A DNA stretch of 35,519 nucleotides from UBA3871 sp041797745 (GTDB lineage Bacteria > Bacillota > Clostridia > Peptostreptococcales > Anaerovoracaceae): assembly GCA_041797745.1 (NCBI GenBank), contig JBHBZU010000032.1:1-35519 (forward strand), given 5' to 3'. The position numbers and the translations under genes were made by a program. Below the pieces are notes generated by a model. The model had not been told where the DNA came from and made no database searches. It worked only from the letters and a program-made list of their open reading frames with translations. Below, piece after piece: positions 13,802 to 22,703 of this stretch; within the stretch, counting starts at the first letter, position 1, and every line of letters begins with the position of its first letter.

Positions 13802-15783
13802 TGTCAATTGTTAAGATGAAGCGAGTTGCTTTAATCGGACTGGACATTGAAAAACAAAACCTTATGGATCGTCTAATGGACTTTGGGATGTTGGAAATAA
13901 CAGACCAAAGCTCAAAAATGCAAGATGAACTTTGGGCAAACAGCACCACCGTTGAGGATGAAAGAGAGCTTACCGCCAGTATAGAGGGAGAAATCAATCG
14001 TGCGCAGGCAGCTTTTGCGGTTATCGAGAAATATGGAGGCTTAAAAACACCTTTCTTTCAGACCAGACGAAGCATGAATGCGGCTGCCTTTGACAGAATT
14101 AAGGGTTCTGAAAGCGAAGCCTTGAACAAGATAGATTTCATTTTGCAGTTGCAGGAAGATATTAATCATGCAAATGACAGTATCAACATCATAGAGCAGG
14201 ATATGTATGCTCTGGCATCATGGGAAGACTATGACATACCTTTAGAGGTTAGGGAGACTGCCTCTGTAAGATTTGATTTAGGCATGGTTCCCGGTGAGAC
14301 AAATTTGGATGAACTGACAGCTCGACTTGAAGATGAAATCGGGACGGTGCTGGTTAAGTCCGTTCTTGCAAACAAAGACTTTAACCATTTGGCAATAGCC
14401 AGCTTAAAAGCAAAACGCGAAGAGTTATTTGCGATTCTGAAGGAATATGGTTTTACCCATATTGTATTCGGGAAAAAGACAGGTACAGTTGCTGAAAACC
14501 TTAAACTTTTACAGGAAGAAAGGGAAGAAGAACTGCGGGGTCTTAAGGTTTTAAAGAAAACCATTGTAAATAATGCCTCAGTTAAAGAAATTATTGAGGA
14601 TTACATAGATGGAAAGACTATAGACCTGGACAAAGAAAAAATTAAAGAAAAACTCCTTTCCACTCAAAAAACTTTCTTTATTGAGGGCTGGGTGCCGGTC
14701 AGATGGGTGGACAGGCTTACTACTATTTTGGAAGCAACGGGCTGTTACTATCAGATTAGAGATCCGGAAGAGGAAGAGCAGGTACCTGTACTCCTTAAAA
14801 ATTCCAGATTCTTTACTCCTATTGAAGCAGTTACAGAGATGTACTCCTTGCCTGATTATCACGGCTTCGACCCGACTTCCATTTATGCGTTATTTTACAT
14901 TTGTTTCTTCGGAATGATGTTTAGTGATGCGGGATATGGTCTTTTACTGGCAGGAGGCTGCTTTGCGGTATTGAAGAAATTCAATCTTGAGGGAAATATG
15001 TACCGCATGGTGAAGATGTTCATGTATTGCGGAATATCCACAATCTTTTGGGGAGCCATGTTCGGTGGCTTCTTTGGGGACTTGATTTCGAGTTTTTCGG
15101 GACTCTTCTTATCTCATGAGATTGTAGTTCCTGCACTGTGGTTTAACCCGCTGGACGACCCGATGAAGCTTTTGATTTTCTCATTAGTGCTGGGAGTGGT
15201 ACACCTGTTTATAGGAATGGGTATCAATGCTTATATGGAAATCAGAGACGGCAAACCTATGGACGCGCTCTTTAATGAGGGTGCTTGGTATGTAACTCTT
15301 CCCGGTTTGGCAATGCTTCTCGGAAGCGGCACCTTAGGAATACCGATTCTGTCGGTGGTGGGCAAGTGGATGTCCATTGCAGGTGTGGCTATGCTTATAG
15401 TCGGCGGAGCCAGAGGTAAGAAGGGCATTGGTCGTCTTACCGGTGCTTTCAGTAATGTTTACAGCATTACCTCATGGATGAGCGACATTTTATCTTATGC
15501 CAGACTTTTAGCATTAGGTCTTGCTACGGGAGTAATTGCTCAAGTAGTAAATGTAATGGGCTCCTTGTTCGGTGGTGGCATTGGAGGCATGATTTTATTC
15601 ATACTGATTTTCACAGTGGGTACAGTCATAAACTTTGCTATCAACGTTCTTGGCTCATTCATACATTCAGCCAGACTTCAGTACGTAGAGTTCTTTGGAA
15701 AGTTTTACAGAGACGGCGGAGATCCTTTCAGACCGTTCAAAAAGAATACTAAATACGTACGAGTTGAAGAAGAAAAAAGATAA
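13801..15783 (+). CDS. ntpI: V-type ATPase subunit I/a (NtpI)
   Basis: This 660-residue membrane subunit forms the two ion half-channels next to the rotor ring. The N-terminal half (about 1-350) is soluble with coiled-coil stretches and a DUF-like RGLKVLKK region. The C-terminal half has about seven or eight membrane helices. The first starts in SIYALFYICFFGMMFSDAGYG, and the essential arginine lies in SYARLLALGLA (R568), which faces the rotor glutamate of NtpK. Length is normal. The ATG overlaps the ntpF stop by one base, and AAAGGGTGAG upstream supports it. Confidence 0.96.
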   Translation: MSIVKMKRVALIGLDIEKQNLMDRLMDFGMLEITDQSSKMQDELWANSTTVEDERELTASIEGEINRAQAAFAVIEKYGGLKTPFFQTRRSMNAAAFDRIKGSESEALNKIDFILQLQEDINHANDSINIIEQDMYALASWEDYDIPLEVRETASVRFDLGMVPGETNLDELTARLEDEIGTVLVKSVLANKDFNHLAIASLKAKREELFAILKEYGFTHIVFGKKTGTVAENLKLLQEEREEELRGLKVLKKTIVNNASVKEIIEDYIDGKTIDLDKEKIKEKLLSTQKTFFIEGWVPVRWVDRLTTILEATGCYYQIRDPEEEEQVPVLLKNSRFFTPIEAVTEMYSLPDYHGFDPTSIYALFYICFFGMMFSDAGYGLLLAGGCFAVLKKFNLEGNMYRMVKMFMYCGISTIFWGAMFGGFFGDLISSFSGLFLSHEIVVPALWFNPLDDPMKLLIFSLVLGVVHLFIGMGINAYMEIRDGKPMDALFNEGAWYVTLPGLAMLLGSGTLGIPILSVVGKWMSIAGVAMLIVGGARGKKGIGRLTGAFSNVYSITSWMSDILSYARLLALGLATGVIAQVVNVMGSLFGGGIGGMILFILIFTVGTVINFAINVLGSFIHSARLQYVEFFGKFYRDGGDPFRPFKKNTKYVRVEEEKR

Positions 15784-15803
15784 ACATTTTAGGAGGAAAA
15801 ACT

Positions 15804-16289
15804 ATGTTCTTTGAATATATTGACGGACAGACATTAGCACTATTGGGAGCAGCTATTGCTGCACTTGCAGGTATTGGTTCAGCTAAAGGTGTAGGGGTTG
15901 CCGGAGAGGCAGCCTGCGGCGTAGTGGCGGAAGACCCTAAACAATTTGGTAAAACTATTATCTTACAGGCGCTTCCGGGCACACAGGGTATTTATGGGCT
16001 CATCATTGCCTTTCTTATTTTAGTAAAGGTCGGATTTTTAGGCGGCGCGCCTATTGAGCTTACAGTAGCGCAGGGAGCTTACTTCTTGGCAGCAGGACTA
16101 CCTATCGGCTTGGTTGGTATCTGGTCAGGTATTGCACAGGGAAAGGCTGCTGCGGCAGCTCTTCAGCTGACAGCTAAAAGACCTGAAGAAATGACAAAGG
16201 GTATCATTTATACGGCTATGGTAGAGACTTACGCTATTTTCGCATTGCTGGTATCTGTACTTATTTGGTTAAATGTACCTATCGCTTAA
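15804..16289 (+). CDS. ntpK: V-type ATPase rotor proteolipid subunit K/c (NtpK), sodium-type
   Basis: This 161-residue, four-helix proteolipid is a tandem duplication of a two-helix hairpin and oligomerises into the rotor ring. The residues that hold Na+ in the E. hirae ring are all present at equivalent places: LPGTQG (L57, T60, Q61), Q112 in SGIAQGK, and the ion-carrying E141 in VETYA. This argues for sodium rather than proton translocation, based on known family structures. AGGAGG lies close to the ATG. Second-hairpin and first-hairpin copies both keep the GIGSAKG / GIAQGKA loop signature. Confidence 0.96.
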   Translation: MFFEYIDGQTLALLGAAIAALAGIGSAKGVGVAGEAACGVVAEDPKQFGKTIILQALPGTQGIYGLIIAFLILVKVGFLGGAPIELTVAQGAYFLAAGLPIGLVGIWSGIAQGKAAAAALQLTAKRPEEMTKGIIYTAMVETYAIFALLVSVLIWLNVPIA

Positions 16290-16322
16290 TTACAGGCATA
16301 TTAGGATAGGGAGGAGAAGCAA

Positions 16323-16658
16323 ATGAGTTTAGAAAAGATTACAGACAAGATTTTAAGCGAAGCTGAAGAAACTAAACGCGACCTTCTTAAAGCGGCTCAC
16401 GATGAGGCGGAACAGATTTTAGCAGAAGCGAAAGCGGAAGCTCAAAAGATTTTAGATGATGCTGAAACTCGCGGACACATGGAAAGAGAGAAGATTATCG
16501 GAGCTCGTAACGCGGTTATCAATGTAGATGTACGTAAGCTCATGTTGGAAAAGAAGCAACAGGTTCTTCGTGAAACCTTTGAAAAAGCAGGGGTTGATTT
16601 TGAAGAATATAAGAGAGAGTTACAGGCAAAGGTCGCAGACATCTTATTTAAGGAATAA
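16323..16658 (+). CDS. ntpE: V-type ATPase peripheral-stalk subunit E (NtpE), short form
   Basis: This 111-residue protein consists of the N-terminal alpha-helical stalk of subunit E (EEAKR- and EAEQILAEAKAEAQ-like heptads), ending soon after the KAGVDFEEYKRELQ segment. Typical E subunits are about 185-200 residues, with a C-terminal globular domain of about 80 residues that grips the top of the A/B hexamer. That domain is absent, and the next gene begins 23 bases later, so there is no room for it in another frame. GGGAGGAG precedes the ATG. Either a naturally minimal form or a truncated gene; the intact operon around it favours function. Confidence 0.82.
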   Translation: MSLEKITDKILSEAEETKRDLLKAAHDEAEQILAEAKAEAQKILDDAETRGHMEREKIIGARNAVINVDVRKLMLEKKQQVLRETFEKAGVDFEEYKRELQAKVADILFKE

Positions 16659-16681
16659 GGTGAACAGGGAAAGGTATACTT

Positions 16682-17689
16682 ATGGAAAAAAGAAAGCCAG
16701 AAGAATATGCATTTTCTTGTAGTGTTGTAAAAGCTAACGAAAATAAGATTTTATCCAAGATGGATTATGAAAAACTGATGGACTGTAAAACGGTAAATCA
16801 GGCCATGTCCATATTGTCGGATTTTGGATATGGAGACGGGAGAGTTCTTGACAATCCGAGAGATTTTGAGAAAGTCTTGAAGAAAGGCTTGGCGGAGGCG
16901 TACAAATTGGTGTTCTCCGTACTTCCTGACAGAAAAGAACTGGAACTTTTTTTATACCCTCAGGACTATCACAATGTTAAGGCGCTTATAAAGGCGGAGA
17001 TGCTTAAATTTGACCCCGCACCATATCTGGTAGACACGGGAAAGTTTGAAGCGGATGTTATGACACAAATGATAAGGGAAAGAGAGTTCATTCAACTCAG
17101 TTCCGAAATGAAGCACGCCATTAATGACGCATTGGAGATGTTTTCAAAATCTGAAAATCCGCAAGAGATAGATATTATCTTGGACAGAGCATGCTACAAG
17201 GATATGCTTATAAAAGCGGAAGAAACGCAAAATGATTTTATCATAGGTTACGTAAAGCTTCTGATAGACATTTTGAATATCAACAGCTTTGTTAGATTAA
17301 GAAGAATCGGAAAGCCATGGTCTTTCTATGAAAAGGTTTTTCTTCATGGGGGCAATGTAAGCGAAAAAATGCTTTCAGGTTCTTGGGAAGAAAACAATCA
17401 GCAGCTTGTTGAAAAGATGGCGTCCTTTGGTTTTAAGGAAGCCTTTGCCACAGGAGCTGCAAAAGTGGAAAGCACCGGAAAGTATACGGACTTGGAAAGA
17501 ATTACAGATGATATGCGCATGAAGTATGTCCGCAGAGCCAAGTTTGTATCCTTTGGGATAGAACCTATATTAGCCTATCTGATTGCGAAAGAAACTGAAA
17601 CTAAAAATTTAAGAATGATTTTAACAGGAATCTTTTCCGAGCTTCCCAGAGAAATCACTTCGGAAAGGTTAAGGGCACCTTATGTATAA
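16682..17689 (+). CDS. ntpC: V-type ATPase subunit C/d (NtpC)
   Basis: This 335-residue, mostly helical soluble protein is the funnel-shaped subunit that joins the central shaft (NtpD/NtpG) to the rotor ring. Family features include the N-terminal EYAFSCSVVKANENKIL segment, three internally related helical bundles, and the closing AYLIAKETETKNLRMILTGI region, which is the most conserved part of the family. Its end overlaps the next gene by eight bases. Length is normal. Confidence 0.93.
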   Translation: MEKRKPEEYAFSCSVVKANENKILSKMDYEKLMDCKTVNQAMSILSDFGYGDGRVLDNPRDFEKVLKKGLAEAYKLVFSVLPDRKELELFLYPQDYHNVKALIKAEMLKFDPAPYLVDTGKFEADVMTQMIREREFIQLSSEMKHAINDALEMFSKSENPQEIDIILDRACYKDMLIKAEETQNDFIIGYVKLLIDILNINSFVRLRRIGKPWSFYEKVFLHGGNVSEKMLSGSWEENNQQLVEKMASFGFKEAFATGAAKVESTGKYTDLERITDDMRMKYVRRAKFVSFGIEPILAYLIAKETETKNLRMILTGIFSELPREITSERLRAPYV

Positions 17690-18005
17690 AATAGGCGTAA
17701 TTGGAGACAAAGAATCTGTCCTGGGCTTTAGAGCCGTCGGCCTAGGGGTTTTCCCTTGTGACGAACCGGAAGAAGCCAAACATATATTAAAAAAAATTGC
17801 AAAGGAAGACTATGCAATCATCTATATTACAGAAAAGCTTTACAAAGATATGCTGGATTTGGTAGATGAATACATAGATTCAAGGCTCCCAAGCATTATT
17901 CCGATTCCGGGAAAAGACGGGAATACAGGTATCGGTCTGAATTTAGTTAAGCAGAGCGTGGAAAGAGCAGTAGGAGCTGACATCTTGTTTGGAGGTGAAA
18001 ATTGA
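17682..18005 (+). CDS. ntpG: V-type ATPase subunit F (NtpG)
   Basis: This 107-residue CheY-like alpha/beta protein of the central shaft binds NtpD and stimulates ATPase activity. Recognisable features are the MYKIGVIGDKESVLGFRAVGL N-terminus and IPIPGKDG near residue 75. The start overlaps ntpC, and the TGA stop overlaps the ntpA ATG (TGATG), so three genes are translationally coupled. The last residues are encoded by the ntpA ribosome site GGAGGTG. Confidence 0.94.
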   Translation: MYKIGVIGDKESVLGFRAVGLGVFPCDEPEEAKHILKKIAKEDYAIIYITEKLYKDMLDLVDEYIDSRLPSIIPIPGKDGNTGIGLNLVKQSVERAVGADILFGGEN

Positions 18006-19810
18006 TGAATAATGGAAAGGTACTGAAAGTATCCGGTCCACTGGTAGTAGCTTCCGGTATGGAAGAAGCCAATATGTACGACGTAGTAGAGGTAGGAGAA
18101 CAGGGACTTATCGGAGAAATCATTGAAATGAGAGGGGATCGCGCGTCTATTCAGGTATATGAAGAAACCGCGGGACTCGGACCGGGAGCCAAGGTTATAA
18201 CCACCGGAGCACCGCTTTCTGTGGAACTTGGACCGGGACTCATTGAAACTATGTATGACGGCATTCAGCGTCCTCTTGAGGGTATGGTAAAGGTTGCCGG
18301 TACCAATATCACAAGAGGTATTAAGGTTCCTCCGCTGGACAGAGTTAAAAAATGGAAGTTCGAACCTGCGGTGCAGGTTGGATGGGAAGTGGAGTCCGGC
18401 GACATCATCGGTACAGTTCAGGAAACTCCGGTAGTGGAACATCGTATAATGGTTCCTTACGGAATTGAGGGTCGAATAGTTGAAATCAATGACGGCGAAT
18501 TTACAGTGGAAGAAGTGGTTTGCAAGATTGAATTAACCAAGGACTTCGGAGCTGAAAAGATGAAAGCGGGGGAGATTAAAGAACTTACTCTGGTGCAAAA
18601 ATGGCCTGTTCGTAAAGGCAGACCTTATCAGAAAAAATTAGTTCCGACTGCACCTCTTATTACAGGACAGCGCGTTATCGACACCATGTTCCCTATTGCC
18701 AAGGGAGGAGTTGCCGCTGTTCCGGGACCTTTCGGTTCAGGTAAGACGGTAGTTCAGCACCAGCTTGCTAAATGGGCAGACGCGGAAATTGTAGTATATA
18801 TAGGTTGTGGCGAACGTGGAAATGAAATGACCGACGTTCTCATGGAATTTCCTGAGTTGCAGGACCCTCGCACAGAAGAGTCCTTGATGAAGAGAACCAT
18901 TCTCATTGCCAATACCTCTGATATGCCGGTAGCGGCAAGAGAAGCCTCCGTTTACACAGGTATTACCATTGCTGAATATTTCAGAGACATGGGCTATTCT
19001 GTGGCTCTAATGGCAGACTCCACATCAAGATGGGCGGAAGCTCTCCGAGAGATGTCGGGGCGTCTTGAAGAAATGCCCGGTGAAGAGGGTTACCCTGCGT
19101 ACCTCGCTTCACGTCTTGCTCAATTCTACGAAAGAGCGGGTCAGACTATCTGTCTTGGAAGAGACGGACGAATGGGTGCGCTTTCAGCCATCGGTGCCGT
19201 ATCTCCTCCGGGAGGAGACATTTCGGAGCCGGTATCACAAGCTACTCTTCGTGTAGTAAAGGTGTTCTGGTGTCTGGATTCAGCCCTTGCTTATGCAAGA
19301 CACTTTCCTGCGATTAACTGGTTATCATCCTATTCCCTCTATGTAGACAGACTTCAGGAATGGTATGAAAATAACGTAAATAAAGACTTCCCTAAAATGC
19401 GTGCTAAAGCCATGTCACTCTTACAGGATGAGGCGGAGCTTAATGAAATTGTTCAGCTTGTAGGTATAGATTCCTTGTCCTATGAAGACAGGATGAAGCT
19501 GGAGGTTTGTAAATCCATTAGAGAAGACTATCTCCACCAAAATGCTTTCCATGAGGTAGATACCTACGCGTCCATGAACAAGCAGTTTAAAATGCTTAAA
19601 ATGATTCTCTCTTTCTATGAAAACGGAGTCGCAGCCATAGGAAGAGGTGCGGCTTTTTCCAAGGTAGCGGCTTTGGAAGAAAGAGAAGCAATAGGAAGAT
19701 TCAAATATATCGAAGAAGAACGCGTAGATGTGGAATTTGATAAGATTATGAGCAGCATGGAACAAAAACTTGGAGATTTAGTGGCAAAGGAGGCAGAGGA
19801 AGATGCTTAG
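18005..19810 (+). CDS. ntpA: V-type ATPase catalytic subunit A (NtpA)
   Basis: This 601-residue catalytic subunit hydrolyses ATP (or makes it in reverse). Walker A is GPFGSGKT at residues 241-248, followed by the catalytic GERGNEM and LMADSTSRWAEALREMSGRLEEMPGEEGYPAYL stretch. The long non-homologous insert between the N-terminal barrel and the nucleotide fold, a hallmark of A/V-type A subunits, is present. The start is ATG 18005, with GGAGGTG 7 bases upstream; a TTG three bases earlier is in frame but lies inside the spacer. The stop overlaps ntpB by eight bases. Confidence 0.97.
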   Translation: MNNGKVLKVSGPLVVASGMEEANMYDVVEVGEQGLIGEIIEMRGDRASIQVYEETAGLGPGAKVITTGAPLSVELGPGLIETMYDGIQRPLEGMVKVAGTNITRGIKVPPLDRVKKWKFEPAVQVGWEVESGDIIGTVQETPVVEHRIMVPYGIEGRIVEINDGEFTVEEVVCKIELTKDFGAEKMKAGEIKELTLVQKWPVRKGRPYQKKLVPTAPLITGQRVIDTMFPIAKGGVAAVPGPFGSGKTVVQHQLAKWADAEIVVYIGCGERGNEMTDVLMEFPELQDPRTEESLMKRTILIANTSDMPVAAREASVYTGITIAEYFRDMGYSVALMADSTSRWAEALREMSGRLEEMPGEEGYPAYLASRLAQFYERAGQTICLGRDGRMGALSAIGAVSPPGGDISEPVSQATLRVVKVFWCLDSALAYARHFPAINWLSSYSLYVDRLQEWYENNVNKDFPKMRAKAMSLLQDEAELNEIVQLVGIDSLSYEDRMKLEVCKSIREDYLHQNAFHEVDTYASMNKQFKMLKMILSFYENGVAAIGRGAAFSKVAALEEREAIGRFKYIEEERVDVEFDKIMSSMEQKLGDLVAKEAEEDA

Positions 19811-21167
19811 AGAATATAAGACTATTCAGGAAGTCGTTGGACCTCTAATGCTGGTAAAAGAGGTTGAGGGAGTTACCTATGATGAATTGGGTGAAATTCT
19901 TCTTCCAAGTGGCGAAAAGAGACTTTGCAAGGTTTTGGAAGTAAACGGCTCCGACGCGTTGGTTCAGCTGTTTGAAGCTTCTACAGGTATTAATCTGAAA
20001 GAATCCAGCGTAAGATTTTTAGGACATGGTACAGAGCTTGCAGTATCTCCGGATATGCTGGGCAGAGTGTTTGACGGTATGGGAAGACCTGCTGATGACG
20101 GTCCGGAAATTATTCCTGTTAAAATGCTTGATATTAACGGTTTGCCTATGAATCCGGCAGCACGAGACTATCCTGCAGAATTTATCCAAACAGGAGTATC
20201 AGCCATTGACGGTTTAAATACATTGGTTCGTGGTCAGAAACTTCCTATTTTCTCAGGGTCAGGACTTCCTCACGCTAATCTTGCGGCACAGATTGCAAGA
20301 CAAGCTAAAGTAGTGGGAACGGACGCTCCCTTTGCCGTAGTTTTTGCGGCTATCGGTATCACTCATGAAGAAGCTGAATACTTCGCTGATGATTTCCGTA
20401 AAACAGGAGCTATTGACAGAACCGTTATGTTTATGAATCTGGCTAATGACCCTGCTGTTGAACGTATTGCTACGCCTCGTATGGCGTTGACGGCGGCAGA
20501 GTATTTGGCTTTTGATTTAGGAATGCACGTGCTTGTCATAATGACAGACATTACAAACTATGCGGAAGCTCTTCGTGAGGTATCCGCTGCAAAGAAAGAA
20601 GTTCCGGGTCGTAGAGGCTATCCGGGATATCTGTATACCGACCTTGCGACTATGTACGAAAGAGCAGGAAGAAAGAAAGAATACGAGGGTTCCATTACCA
20701 TGATTCCTATTCTGACTATGCCGGAAGATGACAAAACCCATCCTATTCCTGACCTTACAGGATATATTACCGAGGGGCAGATAATTTTGTCCCGTGAACT
20801 TTATAGAAAAGGCATCATGCCGCCTATCGACGTTCTCCCGTCCCTTTCAAGATTAAAGGATAAGGGTATCGGGCGTGGTAAAACCAGAGAGGATCATGCG
20901 GATACCATGAACCAGCTGTTTGCAGCTTATGCAAAGGGTAAACAGAACTTGGAGCTGGTGGCAATCTTGGGCGAGTCCGCACTTTCCGAGGTGGATTTGC
21001 TTTATGCCAAGTTCTCACATGAGTTTGAAAGACAATATGTATCTCAAGGTTATACCAAGGACAGAACCATTGAGGAAACCTTGGGTACCGGTTGGGAACT
21101 GTTAAGGTTACTGCCTAAGTCGGAGCTTAAGAGAATTAAGGATGAATATCTTGAAAGGTACTACTAA
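19803..21167 (+). CDS. ntpB: V-type ATPase regulatory subunit B (NtpB)
   Basis: This 454-residue non-catalytic partner alternates with NtpA in the hexameric head. As usual for B subunits, the P-loop is replaced by SGSGLPHANLAAQI, which lacks GKT. The conserved DMTNYAEALREVSAAKKEVPGRRGYPGYLYTDL-type block is present (here ITDITNYAEALREVS then RRGYPGYLYTDLATMYERAGR). It begins inside the end of ntpA with a GAGGCAGAGGAAG ribosome site. Length is standard. Confidence 0.97.
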   Translation: MLREYKTIQEVVGPLMLVKEVEGVTYDELGEILLPSGEKRLCKVLEVNGSDALVQLFEASTGINLKESSVRFLGHGTELAVSPDMLGRVFDGMGRPADDGPEIIPVKMLDINGLPMNPAARDYPAEFIQTGVSAIDGLNTLVRGQKLPIFSGSGLPHANLAAQIARQAKVVGTDAPFAVVFAAIGITHEEAEYFADDFRKTGAIDRTVMFMNLANDPAVERIATPRMALTAAEYLAFDLGMHVLVIMTDITNYAEALREVSAAKKEVPGRRGYPGYLYTDLATMYERAGRKKEYEGSITMIPILTMPEDDKTHPIPDLTGYITEGQIILSRELYRKGIMPPIDVLPSLSRLKDKGIGRGKTREDHADTMNQLFAAYAKGKQNLELVAILGESALSEVDLLYAKFSHEFERQYVSQGYTKDRTIEETLGTGWELLRLLPKSELKRIKDEYLERYY

Positions 21168-21188
21168 TCGAAAGGGAGGAGGTAACCT

Positions 21189-21887
21189 ATGGAACGGTTA
21201 AATGTAAATCCTACTCGAATGATGTTGACCACCTTGAAGAGACGTCTTGCCACCTCTGTCAGAGGGCATAAGCTCCTGAAAGATAAGCGCGATGAACTGA
21301 TGAAAGGTTTTTTGGAGCTGGCTCGACAGAACAAAGAACTTCGCGAGAGGGTGGAGGAGGAACTCAAAGGAGTGTATGACAGCTTTTCCGTTGCCGCGGC
21401 TGTGATGAGCCAGGAGGTGATGGATGAAGCCTTGATGTATCCTAAACAGGGTGTTTCTCTTTCGGTAACGGGCAAAAACGTAATGAGCGTTGACGTACCG
21501 GTGTTCGATTTTGAAACTACTGCGGCGGATTCGTCAGATATCTTTCCTTACGGCTATGCGGATACTTCCGGGGAACTGGATTCTGCCATCAAGGAGCTTT
21601 CGGATATCTTCCCAATTATGCTGGAATTAGCAGCTAAAGAAAAGGAAGCACAGATGTTGGCGGCGGAATTGGAGCGTACCAGAAGAAGAGTTAACGCATT
21701 AGAATATGTGAAAATTCCTCAATTAGAGATGACTATACGTTATATTCGCATGAAACTGGATGAAAACGAAAGAGGTAATCAGACCAGACTCATGAAAGTA
21801 AAGGATATGATATTAGCAGAAACTCTCGAAGAGAAGCGTTTGCAGGAAGAAGCTTCAATGAAAGGCTACGAAGCAACACATAAGTAG
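21189..21887 (+). CDS. ntpD: V-type ATPase central-shaft subunit D (NtpD)
   Basis: This 232-residue, long antiparallel coiled coil rotates within the A3B3 head. The opening MERLNVNPTRMMLTTLKRRL and the later RTRRRVNALEYVKIPQLEMTI-like segment (ERTRRRVNALEY) are family signatures. AAAGGGAGGAGG gives a very strong ribosome site. It is the last gene of the operon and is followed by a terminator; the ntpH/ntpJ genes known from E. hirae are not present. Confidence 0.95.
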   Translation: MERLNVNPTRMMLTTLKRRLATSVRGHKLLKDKRDELMKGFLELARQNKELRERVEEELKGVYDSFSVAAAVMSQEVMDEALMYPKQGVSLSVTGKNVMSVDVPVFDFETTAADSSDIFPYGYADTSGELDSAIKELSDIFPIMLELAAKEKEAQMLAAELERTRRRVNALEYVKIPQLEMTIRYIRMKLDENERGNQTRLMKVKDMILAETLEEKRLQEEASMKGYEATHK

Positions 21888-21898
21888 ATGAAGTAAAC

Positions 21899-21927
21899 AA
21901 CTGCCATCCGTTAAGGGTGGCAGTTTT
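21899..21927 (+). terminator. Terminator of the V-ATPase operon
   Basis: AACTGCCATCC (21899-21909) pairs with GGGTGGCAGTT (21915-21925), one G-T pair included, followed by TT and a T-rich stretch. Confidence 0.82.
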
Positions 21928-21991
21928 GTTCCGAGGAAAAACTTATGGGGGATTTTGTCCTGTAAGCCGGGATTTATTTCACCCTCTTTTA

Positions 21992-22020
21992 TTGCGATTT
22001 TCAGATATAAAAAGTATAAT
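21992..22020 (+). promoter_or_regulatory. Promoter of the cytidylate-kinase-like gene
   Basis: TTGCGA (21992-21997) and TATAAT (22015-22020) are 17 bases apart, 45 bases before the start codon. Confidence 0.65.
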
Positions 22021-22065
22021 GATTATATAAAGACGTTTCACTTTGAAGCTAGGGAGGGGTTGTGT

Positions 22066-22677
22066 ATGGCGAAAACGAAAATCATAACTATCAGCCGAGA
22101 ATTTGGCAGCGGAGGGCATACCATCGGAAAGATGGTTGCAAAGCAGCTGGGCGTTCCTTTTTATGATAAGGAGCTGGTAAAACAGGTTGCCACTGAAACG
22201 GGCTTTGATGAGAAGTACATCGAAGAAATGGGCGAGCAGGCTCCGGGGAAATCTTGGCTGGCTTATGCCTTTGGTTCTCAAAATTCTACAGCCGGCGGCA
22301 AAGGTCTCTCTATGAATGACTTCCTTTGGACCATCCAATACAAAGTCGTAACTGAACTTGCGGAAAAGGAAGCCTGTGTCATAGTGGGTCGATGTGCAGA
22401 CTATATTTTGAGAGAAAGAGATGACTGCTTTGATGTATTTATTCATGCGGACAAGGAAGTAAGAGCAGCTCGCATTGTTGAAAGATATGGAGAAACTAAT
22501 CAGCCTCCTGAAAAGCGGTTAAATGACAAGGATAAAAAACGCAGCGTGTTTTATAAACATTATACAGGAAGAGACTGGGGCAGGGTTCAAAATTATCACA
22601 TGGCTTTGAACAGCGGAAAACTGGGGATTGATGAATGTGTCAGACTTATCATCGAGGCTTCGGGAATGAGCAAATAG
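22066..22677 (+). CDS. Cytidylate kinase-like family protein
   Basis: This 203-residue P-loop protein is related to cytidylate kinase. The N-terminus reads IITISREFGSGG (residues 6-17), the family's version of the phosphate-binding loop, followed by GHTIGKMVAKQLGVPFYDKEL. CVIVGRCADYIL and the RVNDxDKxR-like lid (LNDKDKKRSVFYKHYTGRDWG) follow. Such stand-alone proteins are common in Clostridia, and their true nucleotide substrate is unproven; the essential CMP kinase is usually a different gene (cmk). The start is ATG 22066, with AGGGAGGGG 6 bases upstream. Longer in-frame extensions have no ribosome site. Confidence 0.88.
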   Translation: MAKTKIITISREFGSGGHTIGKMVAKQLGVPFYDKELVKQVATETGFDEKYIEEMGEQAPGKSWLAYAFGSQNSTAGGKGLSMNDFLWTIQYKVVTELAEKEACVIVGRCADYILRERDDCFDVFIHADKEVRAARIVERYGETNQPPEKRLNDKDKKRSVFYKHYTGRDWGRVQNYHMALNSGKLGIDECVRLIIEASGMSK

Positions 22678-22703
22678 ATTTAAGACAGCTACAGGAGTTG
22701 AAA

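Noticed and set aside
21955..21990. Minus-strand CCCGGCTTACAGG resembling the 3' end of RNase P RNA
   Set aside because: Only a short match is present and the remaining 300 bases would overlap the kinase gene; chance or tiny remnant.
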